Source: Acidobacteriota bacterium (GTDB taxonomy: Bacteria > Acidobacteriota > Terriglobia > Terriglobales > Acidobacteriaceae). Taken from it: DNA of 61,136 bases. Below are positions 26,833 to 35,048 of the stretch, one piece after another. A model generated the notes under the pieces. That model was not told the origin of the DNA, searched no databases, and saw only the letters and a list, made by a program, of their open reading frames with translations. The translations under genes and the position numbers were made by a program. Where the stretch lies: contig JAJXZL010000020.1 in the NCBI GenBank assembly GCA_021780075.1, positions 1 through 61,136 of the forward strand, in the 5' to 3' direction. Numbering within the stretch: position 1 is the stretch's first letter; each line of letters opens with the position of its first letter.

Positions 26833-28198
26833 TCGCCTCCGCGCCGAAAAGCTGAAACTCGCGAATGTGCGCCGCGCCTGTGCTCGACAGAATGCGCAGG
26901 CGCACGCGGCTCGCCGTCACCGGCGCAAAGCGGTCAATCTTCTCGTGCCCGATGGCGTAGCCCTGTGCGACCTGCTTCCACGCGCCGCTCTGCCACGCTT
27001 CAATCGCATACTTCTCCACGTGCTGGCCGTCGTTCAGCCACTCCATCGTCAGCGCGCGGTCAAACGTGACCGGTTTGGCAAAATTCACCTCTAACTCCGC
27101 GTGATGCGAGTCGGCGGGCGCTGACCAGAAGGTATCCTCATCGCCGTCCAGCGCATTGGCCGTGTTGACGTCCGTCGGCTCATGATGCGCGGCCAGGTTG
27201 TTGCCATAGCGCGCGCGGATCGCCTCGCCCATCGCCTTCAGCCGCGCCACATCGGCATCCGGCAGCAGGCCGCGATTGTCCGGCGCAAGGCCCAGCATCA
27301 GTTGCCCGCCGCGGCCCACTGTCTGCTCATAGGTATTCACAAGCTCATCCACGGACTTCAGTGACGCTTCGTCATCCGGATGCCAGAACCAGTGCATCTT
27401 GTGGAGTGGTGTGTCGGCCTCCACGGGCCGCCAGCGTAGAAAGCCGTGCCGGTCAATCACGTTCCAGTTTTCGTACGGGATGTCGCCCTTTTCGTTGCCC
27501 ACCCAGCGAATGTCACCGTAGTCAAACAGCCCCATGTCGGCAAACACCAGCGTGTTGGGCTGGTAGGTGCGCAGCGTCTCCACAATGCGCTTGAAGTCGT
27601 AGACATGGCCCGCGCTGCCAGCGCCGTCCAGCCAGAACTCGACGAGGTTGCCATAGTTCTGCGCCAGCTCCTCAAGCTCCGCCTGGTAATAGCTGTCATA
27701 GGCTGCCGAATCCTTGTACCGCGGCTCGTGCCGGTCCCACGGCGAGAGGTAGACGCCGAACTTCAGCCCGTATTTGTGCGCCGCATTGGCTGTCATGCGC
27801 ACCAGGTCACCTTTGCCATTCATCCACGGGCTTGCCGCCACGCTGTACTTCGTCTGCCCGGTCGGCCACAGGCAAAAGCCGTCATGGTGCTTGGCCACCA
27901 GAACCACGTAGCGCGCACCCGCGGCCTTGGCGGCCTTTACCCACTGCTCGGGGTTCACCTGCGCAGGGTTAAAGACGCTGGGGTCCGCCGTGCCATCGCC
28001 CCACTCGCGATTGAGAAAGGTGTTGGTGCCGAAGTGGATGATCACGCCAAACTCCAGATCCTGCCACTCCACCTGCTGCGGCGAGGGCTTCAGGTCCACG
28101 GCGTCCACCGCCTGCGCGTGCAGGCACGGCACAGCGCAGAGCCATAAGACGGGCAGCGACACAAGTCCAAACAGCTTTCTCACAGAGAGCCACATCAT
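26810..28198 (-). CDS. Secreted alpha-L-fucosidase (GH29) with C-terminal F5/8 type C (CBM32-like) domain
   Basis: 462 residues. Signal peptide: [20 protein letters not shown] then HAQA. The GH29 TIM barrel shows [12 protein letters not shown], the conserved [11 protein letters not shown], and VEFWLDGAG, whose Asp is the expected nucleophile. The last ~120 residues match a discoidin-like sugar-binding domain ([15 protein letters not shown] to [19 protein letters not shown]). It should remove alpha-fucose from plant or animal glycans in the periplasm. ATG 28198 follows GGAAGG. Its 3' end overlaps the convergent alaS gene by 23 bases. Confidence 0.88.
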   Translation of the reverse strand: MMWLSVRKLFGLVSLPVLWLCAVPCLHAQAVDAVDLKPSPQQVEWQDLEFGVIIHFGTNTFLNREWGDGTADPSVFNPAQVNPEQWVKAAKAAGARYVVLVAKHHDGFCLWPTGQTKYSVAASPWMNGKGDLVRMTANAAHKYGLKFGVYLSPWDRHEPRYKDSAAYDSYYQAELEELAQNYGNLVEFWLDGAGSAGHVYDFKRIVETLRTYQPNTLVFADMGLFDYGDIRWVGNEKGDIPYENWNVIDRHGFLRWRPVEADTPLHKMHWFWHPDDEASLKSVDELVNTYEQTVGRGGQLMLGLAPDNRGLLPDADVARLKAMGEAIRARYGNNLAAHHEPTDVNTANALDGDEDTFWSAPADSHHAELEVNFAKPVTFDRALTMEWLNDGQHVEKYAIEAWQSGAWKQVAQGYAIGHEKIDRFAPVTASRVRLRILSSTGAAHIREFQLFGAEATSRATGQ

Positions 28199-28292
28199 CG
28201 GGTGGGTTCCTTCCGCATTGGATTGTAGCGAATGCATGTACTGGAAAGGCACCCTTGCGGGTGCGCGCCTGCGAATGCCGTAAGCTGAGCGT

Positions 28293-29390
28293 ATGGCCAG
28301 GCAAGAACGCGAACCGGCAGTGCTGGAAAAACTGGGGCAGCAATTGCTCGCCTGGTATGACCATAATCAGCGCGACCTGCCCTGGCGGCGCAGTCGCGAT
28401 CCTTACGCCATCTGGGTCTCTGAGGTCATGCTGCAGCAGACGCGCGTGGCCGTGGTGGAAGAACGCTACCGGGCTTTTCTGGAACAGTTTCCCACCGTGA
28501 TGGCCTTGGCTGCGGCTCCTGAGCAGGATGTGCTGGCCCTGTGGAGCGGCCTTGGCTACTATCGTCGCGCGCGCATGCTGCACAAGGCCGCGCAGTTTGT
28601 TGCCGGCAACCGCAACGGAATTCTGCCCGCCACATCCGCGGAGTTGCGCCTGCTGCCCGGCATCGGCGCTTACACAGCCGCCGCCATTGCCAGCATCGCA
28701 CACGGCGAGCGCGTGGCCGTGGTCGATGGCAACGTGGAGCGCGTGCTGTGCCGCCTGCAGGGCTGGGATGCAGCCGGCCGCACTGGCGGTGCCGCCCTGC
28801 GGCGCAGGATTGAGGCGCTCGCTGACAGGCTGCTCGATGCCGAGCGGCCCGGAGATTCGAATCAGGCCCTGATGGAGATGGGCGCCACCGTGTGCGTTCC
28901 GCGCAATCCCAAGTGCATGTCATGCCCGCTGACACGCGACTGCAAAACCCGCGGCGAGCACAAAACGCAGCCCCGCCCGCGCATGCTCAGTCAGGAAGTA
29001 GCCTGTGCCCTCGTGGTGCGCACCATCGGCGAACCGGGCCAGGCTTATCGCGAGGTGCTGCTGGAGCAGCGCCCCGATTCCCAAACCGTAATGCCCGGCA
29101 TGTGGCAGTTGCCTGTCCTGCGCGATGCCGCCGTGCCGGACGGGCACCTCCTCATGACCGTGCGTCACGCCATCATGCAGGTCAACTATTACGTGCGCGT
29201 CCGTGCCGCATCGGAGAGCGAGGTCGAAGCTCTCACTTTTGCCGTGGGCGAACGCCGTTGGGTTCCGCTTGTCCAGGCAGCCGGAATGGCGCTCACCGGC
29301 CTCACGCGCAAAGTGCTAACGCGCGTCCGCATGCTGCGCGCCTTGCCGCCCGGCTCCATTGCCGCGCCGCCCGCTGCGCGCGTACCCTGA
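28293..29390 (+). CDS. mutY: A/G-specific adenine glycosylase MutY
   Basis: 365 residues. The N-terminal glycosylase domain has SEVMLQQTRV with the catalytic Glu, the helix-hairpin-helix LLPGIGAYTAAAIA, and VDGNVERVL with the catalytic Asp. CVPRNPKCMSCPLTRDC gives the Cx6Cx2Cx5C iron-sulfur ligands. The C-terminal NUDIX-like domain (from ~ACALVVRT) recognises 8-oxoG. It removes adenine mispaired with 8-oxoguanine. No Shine-Dalgarno sequence is seen; TAAGCT lies exactly six bases before the ATG, as expected for a leaderless message. Confidence 0.95.
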   Translation: MARQEREPAVLEKLGQQLLAWYDHNQRDLPWRRSRDPYAIWVSEVMLQQTRVAVVEERYRAFLEQFPTVMALAAAPEQDVLALWSGLGYYRRARMLHKAAQFVAGNRNGILPATSAELRLLPGIGAYTAAAIASIAHGERVAVVDGNVERVLCRLQGWDAAGRTGGAALRRRIEALADRLLDAERPGDSNQALMEMGATVCVPRNPKCMSCPLTRDCKTRGEHKTQPRPRMLSQEVACALVVRTIGEPGQAYREVLLEQRPDSQTVMPGMWQLPVLRDAAVPDGHLLMTVRHAIMQVNYYVRVRAASESEVEALTFAVGERRWVPLVQAAGMALTGLTRKVLTRVRMLRALPPGSIAAPPAARVP

Positions 29391-29444
29391 AGGTTCAGTG
29401 CCGTTTCCGTTTCCAGTGAACTCCATCCATCCGGGAGAAATTCT

Positions 29445-31136
29445 ATGCATCGCACACGAGTGTTCATCATGATGGCTGCTGTGATTCTGGCCGCCTCGCT
29501 GGCGCGCGCCCAGCAGCCAGCTGCGCAGCCGGTCCCTGAGATTCCGGGCCTGCCATCTGCCGCCCGCGCTGCCGCCGCTTCCATTGATCCGGAAAAGATG
29601 CGCGCCCACGTGCGCTTTCTCTCACTTGATCTGCTGGAAGGACGCGGCCCCGGCACACGCGGAGCAGAACTGGCCGCCCAGTATATTGCCACCCAGTTCG
29701 CCCTCGACGGGCTGCAACCCGCTGGCGACAACGGCACGTACTTTCAGCAGGTCCCTCTCTACGCTGTGCACACCGAGGAAGACAAGACGAGTTTCTCCTT
29801 CGTGCCCGCCACTGGCAACAAGCAGAGCCTTGCCTACGGCACGCAGATTGTCTCCATCGACGAAACTGGTCAGTCCTCGGCCCTGATTGATGCGCCCATC
29901 GTCTTCATCGGCTACGGCATTCATGCGCCGGAGTACAACTGGGATGACTACGCGGGCGTCGATCTGAAAGGCAAAGTCGCGCTGGTCATCGTCAACGAGC
30001 CGCCCTCTGACGACGTAAAGTTCTTCAAGGGCAAGGCGCTCACTTACTACGGTCGCTGGATGTACAAGTATGAGGAGGCCGCACGCCGCGGCGCCGTGGG
30101 CGTGCTCATCATTCATCGCACTGATCTGGCCAGCTACGGCTGGAATGTCGTGCGCAACTCGCAAGCCATTGAGAAGAGCTTCCTCGTCGGCGATCCCACG
30201 GCCACGCTGCGCGCTGCCGCATGGATCCAGCACGATGTGGCCCAGCGCCTGTTCACCCTCGCCGGGCTCGGCGATCTCGATCAGGGTATCGATCGCGCGG
30301 GCAAACGCGGCTTCCATGCTGTTGAGCTTCCCGTCCGGCTCCAGGGCCACGTTGAGAGCCGCGTCCGCCGCTACCTCAGCGCCAACGTTATCGGAAAGGT
30401 GTCGGGCGTGAGCCAGGCAGGCAACGCCGTGCTCTACTCCGCGCATTACGACCACCTGGGCATCGACCCCAACGCCAAGGGCGACAACATCTACAACGGC
30501 GCCGCCGACAACGGCACCGGCTGCGGCATCCTGCTGGAGATGGCGCGCGCCTATGCGCAGTCCACCTTGCGCCCGCCGCATGACGTCTACTTTGCCTCGG
30601 TGACAGCGGAAGAGCAGGGCCTGCTCGGCTCAGAGTATCTCGGCATGCACCCGCCGATCCCCGCGCGCGATTTCACGCTCAACCTGAATTACGACATGCT
30701 GCTGCCCATCGGCATTCCGCTCTCAGTAGACCTGAACGGAGCCGAGCGCATCACCTTCTGGCCCACCGTGCAGACGGTCGCCAAAGCCTTTGACCTGGCG
30801 CTGCTGCCGGACCCCAATCCGATGGCCGGCCACTACTATCGCAGTGATCACTTCTCGCTGGCCCGCGTCGGCATTCCCGCATTCTCGGTGAGTCAGGGCG
30901 ATCTCTTTGAGGGGCACGATGCGGCCTGGGGGCATCAGCAGTCCGACGACTTCGTGGCCCACCACTACCACCAGCCCTCCGATGAGTACCACGCGGATTG
31001 GGACTTCCGCGGAGACGCCAAGTTGGCTCGCTTTGGCTTTGTCCTTGGCTGGCTGGCCAGTGAGCAGCCCAAATCCATCCAGTGGCAGCACGGCGACGAG
31101 TTCGAATCCCCGCGCAAAGCCAGCGAAAAGCAGTAG
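29445..31136 (+). CDS. Secreted M28-family metallopeptidase with PA domain
   Basis: 563 residues. Signal peptide MHRTRVFIMMAAVILAASLA then RAQQ. A protease-associated domain follows (FIGYGIHAPEYNWDDYAGVDL), then the M28 zinc peptidase core. Zinc ligands read as HYDHLG, AADNGTG, TAEEQGLLGS, SDHFSLA and HHYHQPSDEY. It is probably an aminopeptidase acting on exported or environmental peptides. GGGAGAA precedes ATG 29445. With the S9 and two CocE-like enzymes nearby it adds to a strongly proteolytic secretome. Confidence 0.92.
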   Translation: MHRTRVFIMMAAVILAASLARAQQPAAQPVPEIPGLPSAARAAAASIDPEKMRAHVRFLSLDLLEGRGPGTRGAELAAQYIATQFALDGLQPAGDNGTYFQQVPLYAVHTEEDKTSFSFVPATGNKQSLAYGTQIVSIDETGQSSALIDAPIVFIGYGIHAPEYNWDDYAGVDLKGKVALVIVNEPPSDDVKFFKGKALTYYGRWMYKYEEAARRGAVGVLIIHRTDLASYGWNVVRNSQAIEKSFLVGDPTATLRAAAWIQHDVAQRLFTLAGLGDLDQGIDRAGKRGFHAVELPVRLQGHVESRVRRYLSANVIGKVSGVSQAGNAVLYSAHYDHLGIDPNAKGDNIYNGAADNGTGCGILLEMARAYAQSTLRPPHDVYFASVTAEEQGLLGSEYLGMHPPIPARDFTLNLNYDMLLPIGIPLSVDLNGAERITFWPTVQTVAKAFDLALLPDPNPMAGHYYRSDHFSLARVGIPAFSVSQGDLFEGHDAAWGHQQSDDFVAHHYHQPSDEYHADWDFRGDAKLARFGFVLGWLASEQPKSIQWQHGDEFESPRKASEKQ

Positions 31137-31174
31137 CGACGTGGCGCGGCACTGCCTGCCAGACAGCGCAGTCC

Positions 31175-31381
31175 TCAGTAGTAGTCGGCGCAGCTCAGGT
31201 AGTAGCCGCACTGCGTACAGACCAGTTTGCAGCGGTGCCCGGTCAGCCGGCTGCTGCACGTGGGGCACACCTGGCAGTGGTGCTCAACAGGCGCCTCGGC
31301 CAAGGAAGGGCACGCCGCACCACTTTGTGGGAAATCAGGCGCAAAATCGGGGTCAAAGGCGCGCGGTCGCTGCGGCAGCAT
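31175..31381 (-). CDS. Small zinc-ribbon protein, conserved hypothetical
   Basis: 68 residues, easily missed. The C-terminal half has two CxxC knuckles (CQVCPTC and CTQC) and ends with the striking RCKLVCTQCGYYLSCADYY. I recall similar '(H/R)RCKLVC..CGYYLSCSDYY' tails in small acidobacterial and other proteins, which supports a real gene. It probably binds zinc; function is unknown. The N-terminal ~30 residues look unstructured. It is convergent with the M28 gene and divergent from osmC. Confidence 0.6.
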   Translation of the reverse strand: MLPQRPRAFDPDFAPDFPQSGAACPSLAEAPVEHHCQVCPTCSSRLTGHRCKLVCTQCGYYLSCADYY

Positions 31382-31477
31382 GCTGGAGAGACTAACATAG
31401 AGGAGTGGGCATCCGGCCGCGCGGCTCTGCGCGGGGTGCCTCAGGCATTAACGTTGAGGCGCTGTCCGCACTTCCCC

Positions 31478-31506
31478 TTGGACGGCGCATGCAATCAACC
31501 TAACTT
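31478..31506 (+). promoter_or_regulatory. Sigma70-type promoter of osmC
   Basis: TTGGAC and TAACTT are spaced by 17 bases, 30 bases before the osmC ATG. Confidence 0.5.
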
Positions 31507-31536
31507 CATCAGGGCAACGTATCCCAAGGAGGGACT

Positions 31537-31968
31537 ATGGCAAGCAAGGCAAGTGCGGTTTGGACAGGTTCACTGAAGGAAGGCAAGGGCACAATCTCCA
31601 CGGCGACAGGCGTGCTGAGCAACGCCAACTACTCCTTCGCCACGCGGTTTGAGGGCGCAGCCTCCGGCACCACGCCCGAGGAGCTGATTGCGGCAGCGCA
31701 TGCCAGCTGCTTCTCCATGGCGCTGGGTGCGGAGTTGGGCGGCGCGGGCTTCACCCCCGCCAAGATTGAAACCCACGCGGCCGTCACCCTGGCCAAGACC
31801 GATGCCGGTTTTGCCGTGACGAAGATCGCGCTCACCACCACGGCCAGCGTTCCCGGCGCTACCCAGGAGGCCTTTGACAAGGCCGCAGGCAACGCCAAGG
31901 TGGGCTGCCCCATCTCCAAGCTGTTTGCAAATAACACCGAGGTCACGCTCGACGCCAAGCTCGTTTAA
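31537..31968 (+). CDS. osmC: OsmC family peroxiredoxin
   Basis: 143 residues. The two catalytic cysteines of the OsmC/Ohr fold are in AAHASCFSMAL and KVGCPISKLF. The order and spacing fit the OsmC branch rather than Ohr. It reduces organic hydroperoxides with thiols in the cytoplasm. AAGGAGG lies eight bases before ATG 31537, and a good sigma70 promoter is at 31478-31506. A strong hairpin ends the unit. Confidence 0.92.
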   Translation: MASKASAVWTGSLKEGKGTISTATGVLSNANYSFATRFEGAASGTTPEELIAAAHASCFSMALGAELGGAGFTPAKIETHAAVTLAKTDAGFAVTKIALTTTASVPGATQEAFDKAAGNAKVGCPISKLFANNTEVTLDAKLV

Positions 31969-32002
31969 CCGCGCCTGAGCTGCAAAGAGCCTGCTCGTTC
32001 AC

Positions 32003-32048
32003 CATCCCATCCTCACCGCCGTGCATTCGCGCCGGTCAGGATGGGATG
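32003..32048 (+). terminator. Terminator hairpin after osmC
   Basis: CATCCCATCCT pairs perfectly with AGGATGGGATG. The stem continues inward as ACCG/CGGT after one C-C mismatch. It lies 35 bases after the osmC stop and is followed by CTCGTTTG. Confidence 0.65.
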
Positions 32049-32127
32049 CTCGTTTGTCTCCGTCTCCTGCTGGTTCCGGCAATGCCCGTTGAACCGCCTG
32101 CACCGCTGAGGACCAGGGCAAATTCCC

Positions 32128-32157
32128 TTGACATCTCCCTGCATTGCACGAGACATT
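32128..32157 (+). promoter_or_regulatory. Sigma70-type promoter of the DUF1761 gene
   Basis: A perfect TTGACA lies 18 bases before GACATT, about 60 bases ahead of ATG 32218. Confidence 0.45.
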
Positions 32158-32217
32158 CATCTGCGCGTTCTATCCCCAAGTAAAACTGATCGTTCCTTCA
32201 TTTGAGGAGGCAGTCCA

Positions 32218-32631
32218 ATGCACCACATTCACCACGCGCTCAATCATGGAGCCATCCTCGTTGCGGCCGTCTTTCTCTGGTTCCTCGGCGCTACGTGGTA
32301 TTCGCCGCTGCTCTTTGCCAGGCCATGGCTCGCAATCATCGGCCGCAAGGAAGGTGAGAAGCCCAAGGGCGTTGTCAAAGGCATGATCGGCTCCTTCATC
32401 GGCGACATGGTTCTGGCCTTCGCACTCGATCACTTCATCATCTGGTCAGGCGCTTCAACGTTCGGTTGGGGAGCGGTTGTCGGTTTCATTGTGTGGCTCG
32501 GCTTTTTCGTCGCGCCCAATTATCCCCAGAGCATCTACGAAGGCCGCCCGCTGAAGTACTTTTTCATCCATAGCGGCTACTGGTTCGTCGGCCTGCTCGT
32601 CGCCGGCGGCATCCTCGCCATTTGGCAGTAG
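32218..32631 (+). CDS. DUF1761-type integral membrane protein
   Basis: 137 residues with four hydrophobic segments. The LGATWYSPLLFA motif near the first helix and the later YEGRPLKYFFIHSGYWFV segment are features of the DUF1761 family, whose role is unknown. GAGGAGG lies upstream of ATG 32218 and a clear TTGACA promoter is present. The His-rich N-terminus (MHHIHHALNHG) could bind metal, but that is speculative. ridA follows after 30 bases. Confidence 0.75.
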   Translation: MHHIHHALNHGAILVAAVFLWFLGATWYSPLLFARPWLAIIGRKEGEKPKGVVKGMIGSFIGDMVLAFALDHFIIWSGASTFGWGAVVGFIVWLGFFVAPNYPQSIYEGRPLKYFFIHSGYWFVGLLVAGGILAIWQ

Positions 32632-32661
32632 TCCGCCGCCGCGCCGCACTACAATCAGGGC

Positions 32662-33051
32662 ATGAGCAAACACGTCATCGCCACCACCGGAGCGCCGGCT
32701 GCCATCGGCCCGTATTCGCAGGCCATCCGCACCGGCAACCTCGTCTTCACCGCCGGTCAGATCGCGCTTGACCCCGTCACGCAACAAGTGACTCCCGGCG
32801 GCATCACAGAGCAGACCACGCGCGTGCTTGAAAATCTCAAGGCCATCCTTGAGGCGGCTGGAAGCAGCATGGCGCACGTCGTCAAAGCCACGGTCTTCCT
32901 GAAGGACTTCAACGACTTTGCTGCCATGAACGCGGTCTACGGCGCTTATCTCGCGCCTGAAGGCGTCACCGCGCCCGCGCGCTCAACAGTCGAGGTCGCT
33001 CGCCTGCCCAAGGACGTGCTGGTGGAAATCGAGCTGGTCGCAGAAGTCTGA
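32662..33051 (+). CDS. ridA: RidA family reactive intermediate/imine deaminase
   Basis: 129 residues of the YjgF/YER057c/UK114 fold. [14 protein letters not shown] at the N-terminus and [20 protein letters not shown] at the C-terminus, with the catalytic Arg, place it in the RidA subfamily. It hydrolyses reactive enamines and imines such as 2-aminoacrylate. There is no ribosome site; TACAAT lies exactly six bases before ATG 32662, so the message may be leaderless. msrB follows 71 bases on. Confidence 0.94.
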   Translation: MSKHVIATTGAPAAIGPYSQAIRTGNLVFTAGQIALDPVTQQVTPGGITEQTTRVLENLKAILEAAGSSMAHVVKATVFLKDFNDFAAMNAVYGAYLAPEGVTAPARSTVEVARLPKDVLVEIELVAEV

Positions 33052-33122
33052 CCCATGACGCATGCCGCATCTTCCCCGCGGCACCCAGCATGGAATCATA
33101 GTCATCATCCGGAGGTCACCGA

Positions 33123-33530
33123 ATGAGCGAAGTTCCCCATAAAATCGTCCGCAGCGATACCGAGTGGCGCAGCCTGCTCACCCAGGAGCAGTACCAGGTC
33201 CTGCGCGAGAAGGGCACCGAACGGCCCTTCACCGGCGCGCTCACTGAGAATCGCGAAACCGGCAACTATCACTGCGCGGGCTGCGGTGCGTTGCTGTTCC
33301 TCAGCGGCGCCAAGTTCGACTCGCACTGCGGCTGGCCCAGCTTCATGCTGCCCGCCGATTCCAAGGTCATCGAGGAGCACGAAGACCTGAGCTTTGGCAT
33401 GCGCCGCATTGAGGTCACCTGTGCCCGCTGCGGCGGCCATCTTGGCCACGTCTTTCCTGACGGTCCGCGTCCCACCGGCCTGCGCTACTGCATCAACTCG
33501 GCCTCGCTCACCTTTGAGCGTGCAAAATAG
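33123..33530 (+). CDS. msrB: Peptide-methionine (R)-S-oxide reductase
   Basis: 135 residues. Two zinc CxxC pairs (CAGCGA and CARCGG) flank HCGWPSF. The catalytic Cys lies in GLRYCINSASLTF. It repairs methionine-R-sulfoxide in oxidised proteins. GGAGG precedes ATG 33123. Its neighbours osmC and ridA fit a loose oxidative/chemical damage-repair group, though each gene seems to have its own start signals. Confidence 0.95.
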   Translation: MSEVPHKIVRSDTEWRSLLTQEQYQVLREKGTERPFTGALTENRETGNYHCAGCGALLFLSGAKFDSHCGWPSFMLPADSKVIEEHEDLSFGMRRIEVTCARCGGHLGHVFPDGPRPTGLRYCINSASLTFERAK

Positions 33531-33556
33531 CTGCCGCCGTGCGCTACTCTGTCTGC

Positions 33557-34603
33557 ATGAGCATTCCTCGTCACCAGAAACGATGCGCGCTGCTCGCGGC
33601 CTGCATGTTCACCGCATTTGCTCTTGTTCGGCCCGCATGCGCGCAGGAAGACACGCAGCTCGACCAGCAGATCGCCGCCATCGCGCAGGCGCACCACGGC
33701 AAAGTGGCTCTCTATGCCCACAATCTGCGCACCGGCCAGACCGCTTCGCTTACGCCCGATTTGCCCGTGCAGACTGCCTCGGTGATCAAGCTCGGCGTTC
33801 TGCTCGATGCGGCAGAGCAGATACGCGCCGGTCATGCCACCCTGTCTGAGCGGCTGGTGCTGACGAAACCCAACCAGGTTCCCGGCTCGGGTGTCCTCGG
33901 CGAACTCACCCCGCCCATCTCGCTCACCCTCGGCGACACGCTCATGCTCATGGTCATTCTCAGTGACAACACGGCTACCAACATGGCCATTGATCGCCTG
34001 GGTCTCGACCACATCAACGCCACCTTGCGCGCCGCCGGGCTGCGCCAGACTGTGCTCTACAAAAAGGTCTACGTACCCGCGCAAGGTCCCATGCCCGCCG
34101 ACCAGCCGCTCTTCGGCCTGGGCAAAACCACACCGCGCGAGATTGCCTCAATCATGGAGCGCTTCGCCACCTGCCGCCTCGCCCTCGACAACTCCCCCGC
34201 GCTGCCCGGCGACGGCCCCATCTGCGGAGCCATCCTGCACATGCTGCGCAATCAGCAGGACCGCGACAGCCTGCCCCGCTATCTTGAGTCCGAAGACACC
34301 AGCGAGCACGGTTCGGCCATCGCCAACAAGACCGGCGCTCTCGATGCCGTGCGCAATGACGTCGCTCTCTTCTCCACCAAGGCTGGCCCGGTGGTCATTG
34401 CTGCTTTTACGTTTGGCAATGCCGATCAGCGCTGGACAGGCGACAACGAGGCTGAGCAAACCATGGGCAAGCTGGCCCACGCTATTGTCACGCGATGGTC
34501 GCCGGCAGGCCTCGATGCCGACGCTTTTCCGTGGGCTAATCCTTTGCTGCCGGCCGCGCCCAGTGCTGCGCCCAGCCCTGCGGCCGCGGCAAGCCAGCCC
34601 TGA
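33557..34603 (+). CDS. Secreted class A beta-lactamase-like serine hydrolase
   Basis: 348 residues with a signal peptide (CALLAACMFTAFALVRPACA). Class A hallmarks are SVIK (SxxK), SDN and KTG. The omega-loop ExxLN motif, whose Glu activates the deacylating water in true class A beta-lactamases, is not found between SDN and KTG. That region reads YVPAQGPMPADQPLFGLGKTTP. Either another residue substitutes, or the protein is a penicillin-binding or D,D-peptidase-like hydrolase. The C-terminus is Ala/Pro-rich. TACTCT lies six bases before ATG 33557; there is no ribosome site. Confidence 0.8.
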   Translation: MSIPRHQKRCALLAACMFTAFALVRPACAQEDTQLDQQIAAIAQAHHGKVALYAHNLRTGQTASLTPDLPVQTASVIKLGVLLDAAEQIRAGHATLSERLVLTKPNQVPGSGVLGELTPPISLTLGDTLMLMVILSDNTATNMAIDRLGLDHINATLRAAGLRQTVLYKKVYVPAQGPMPADQPLFGLGKTTPREIASIMERFATCRLALDNSPALPGDGPICGAILHMLRNQQDRDSLPRYLESEDTSEHGSAIANKTGALDAVRNDVALFSTKAGPVVIAAFTFGNADQRWTGDNEAEQTMGKLAHAIVTRWSPAGLDADAFPWANPLLPAAPSAAPSPAAAASQP

Positions 34604-34633
34604 CGCCGGAAAGAAGTCTCCGGGCACAACAAA

Positions 34634-34657
34634 ACCCCGTCCGCGGGTGGACGGGGT
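34634..34657 (-). terminator. Rho-independent terminator of rpmB
   Basis: ACCCCGTCC and GGACGGGGT form a 9-bp stem with a six-base loop. On the minus strand it is followed by a T-rich TTTTGTTGT, so it terminates rpmB. It also stands after the convergent beta-lactamase-like gene. Confidence 0.8.
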
Positions 34658-34687
34658 CCTGGTCGATCCTGTGCTGCTGCCGGAAGC

Positions 34688-34876
34688 TTAGGCCTTGGTG
34701 ATCTTGCCGGTCTTGATGCAGCTGGTGCACACGCGAATCCGCTTGGCCGAGCCATTCACCAGCGCCTTTACGGCCTGCAGGTTCACGTTCCAGCGCCGCC
34801 GCGTCACGTTGTGCGCGTGCGAAATGTTATTGCCAAACTGCGGCCCTTTGCCGCAAACGTCGCATACCTGTGCCAT
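34688..34876 (-). CDS. rpmB: 50S ribosomal protein L28 (zinc-type, C+)
   Basis: 62 residues starting [17 protein letters not shown], with [16 protein letters not shown] in the middle. Cysteine pairs CDVC near the start and CTSC near the end make the zinc-binding (C+) form. ATG 34876 follows GGAG; longer upstream reading is not L28-like. A typical terminator follows. Confidence 0.96.
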   Translation of the reverse strand: MAQVCDVCGKGPQFGNNISHAHNVTRRRWNVNLQAVKALVNGSAKRIRVCTSCIKTGKITKA

Positions 34877-35048
34877 TGCTTTGCTCCAAATCTCGTCGGT
34901 GTTTCGTGCCGCCGTTGCCGTTTCCGGGCGCATCTTCCGCCGCGCCATACCGGAACAGCCCTCGGGGAGCACAAAGACACACCACCCCTCGGCTTGCCGA
35001 ATCCTCAGTATACCCCGGAATGGCCCTCCCAGCCAAGTCGCACCAGCC

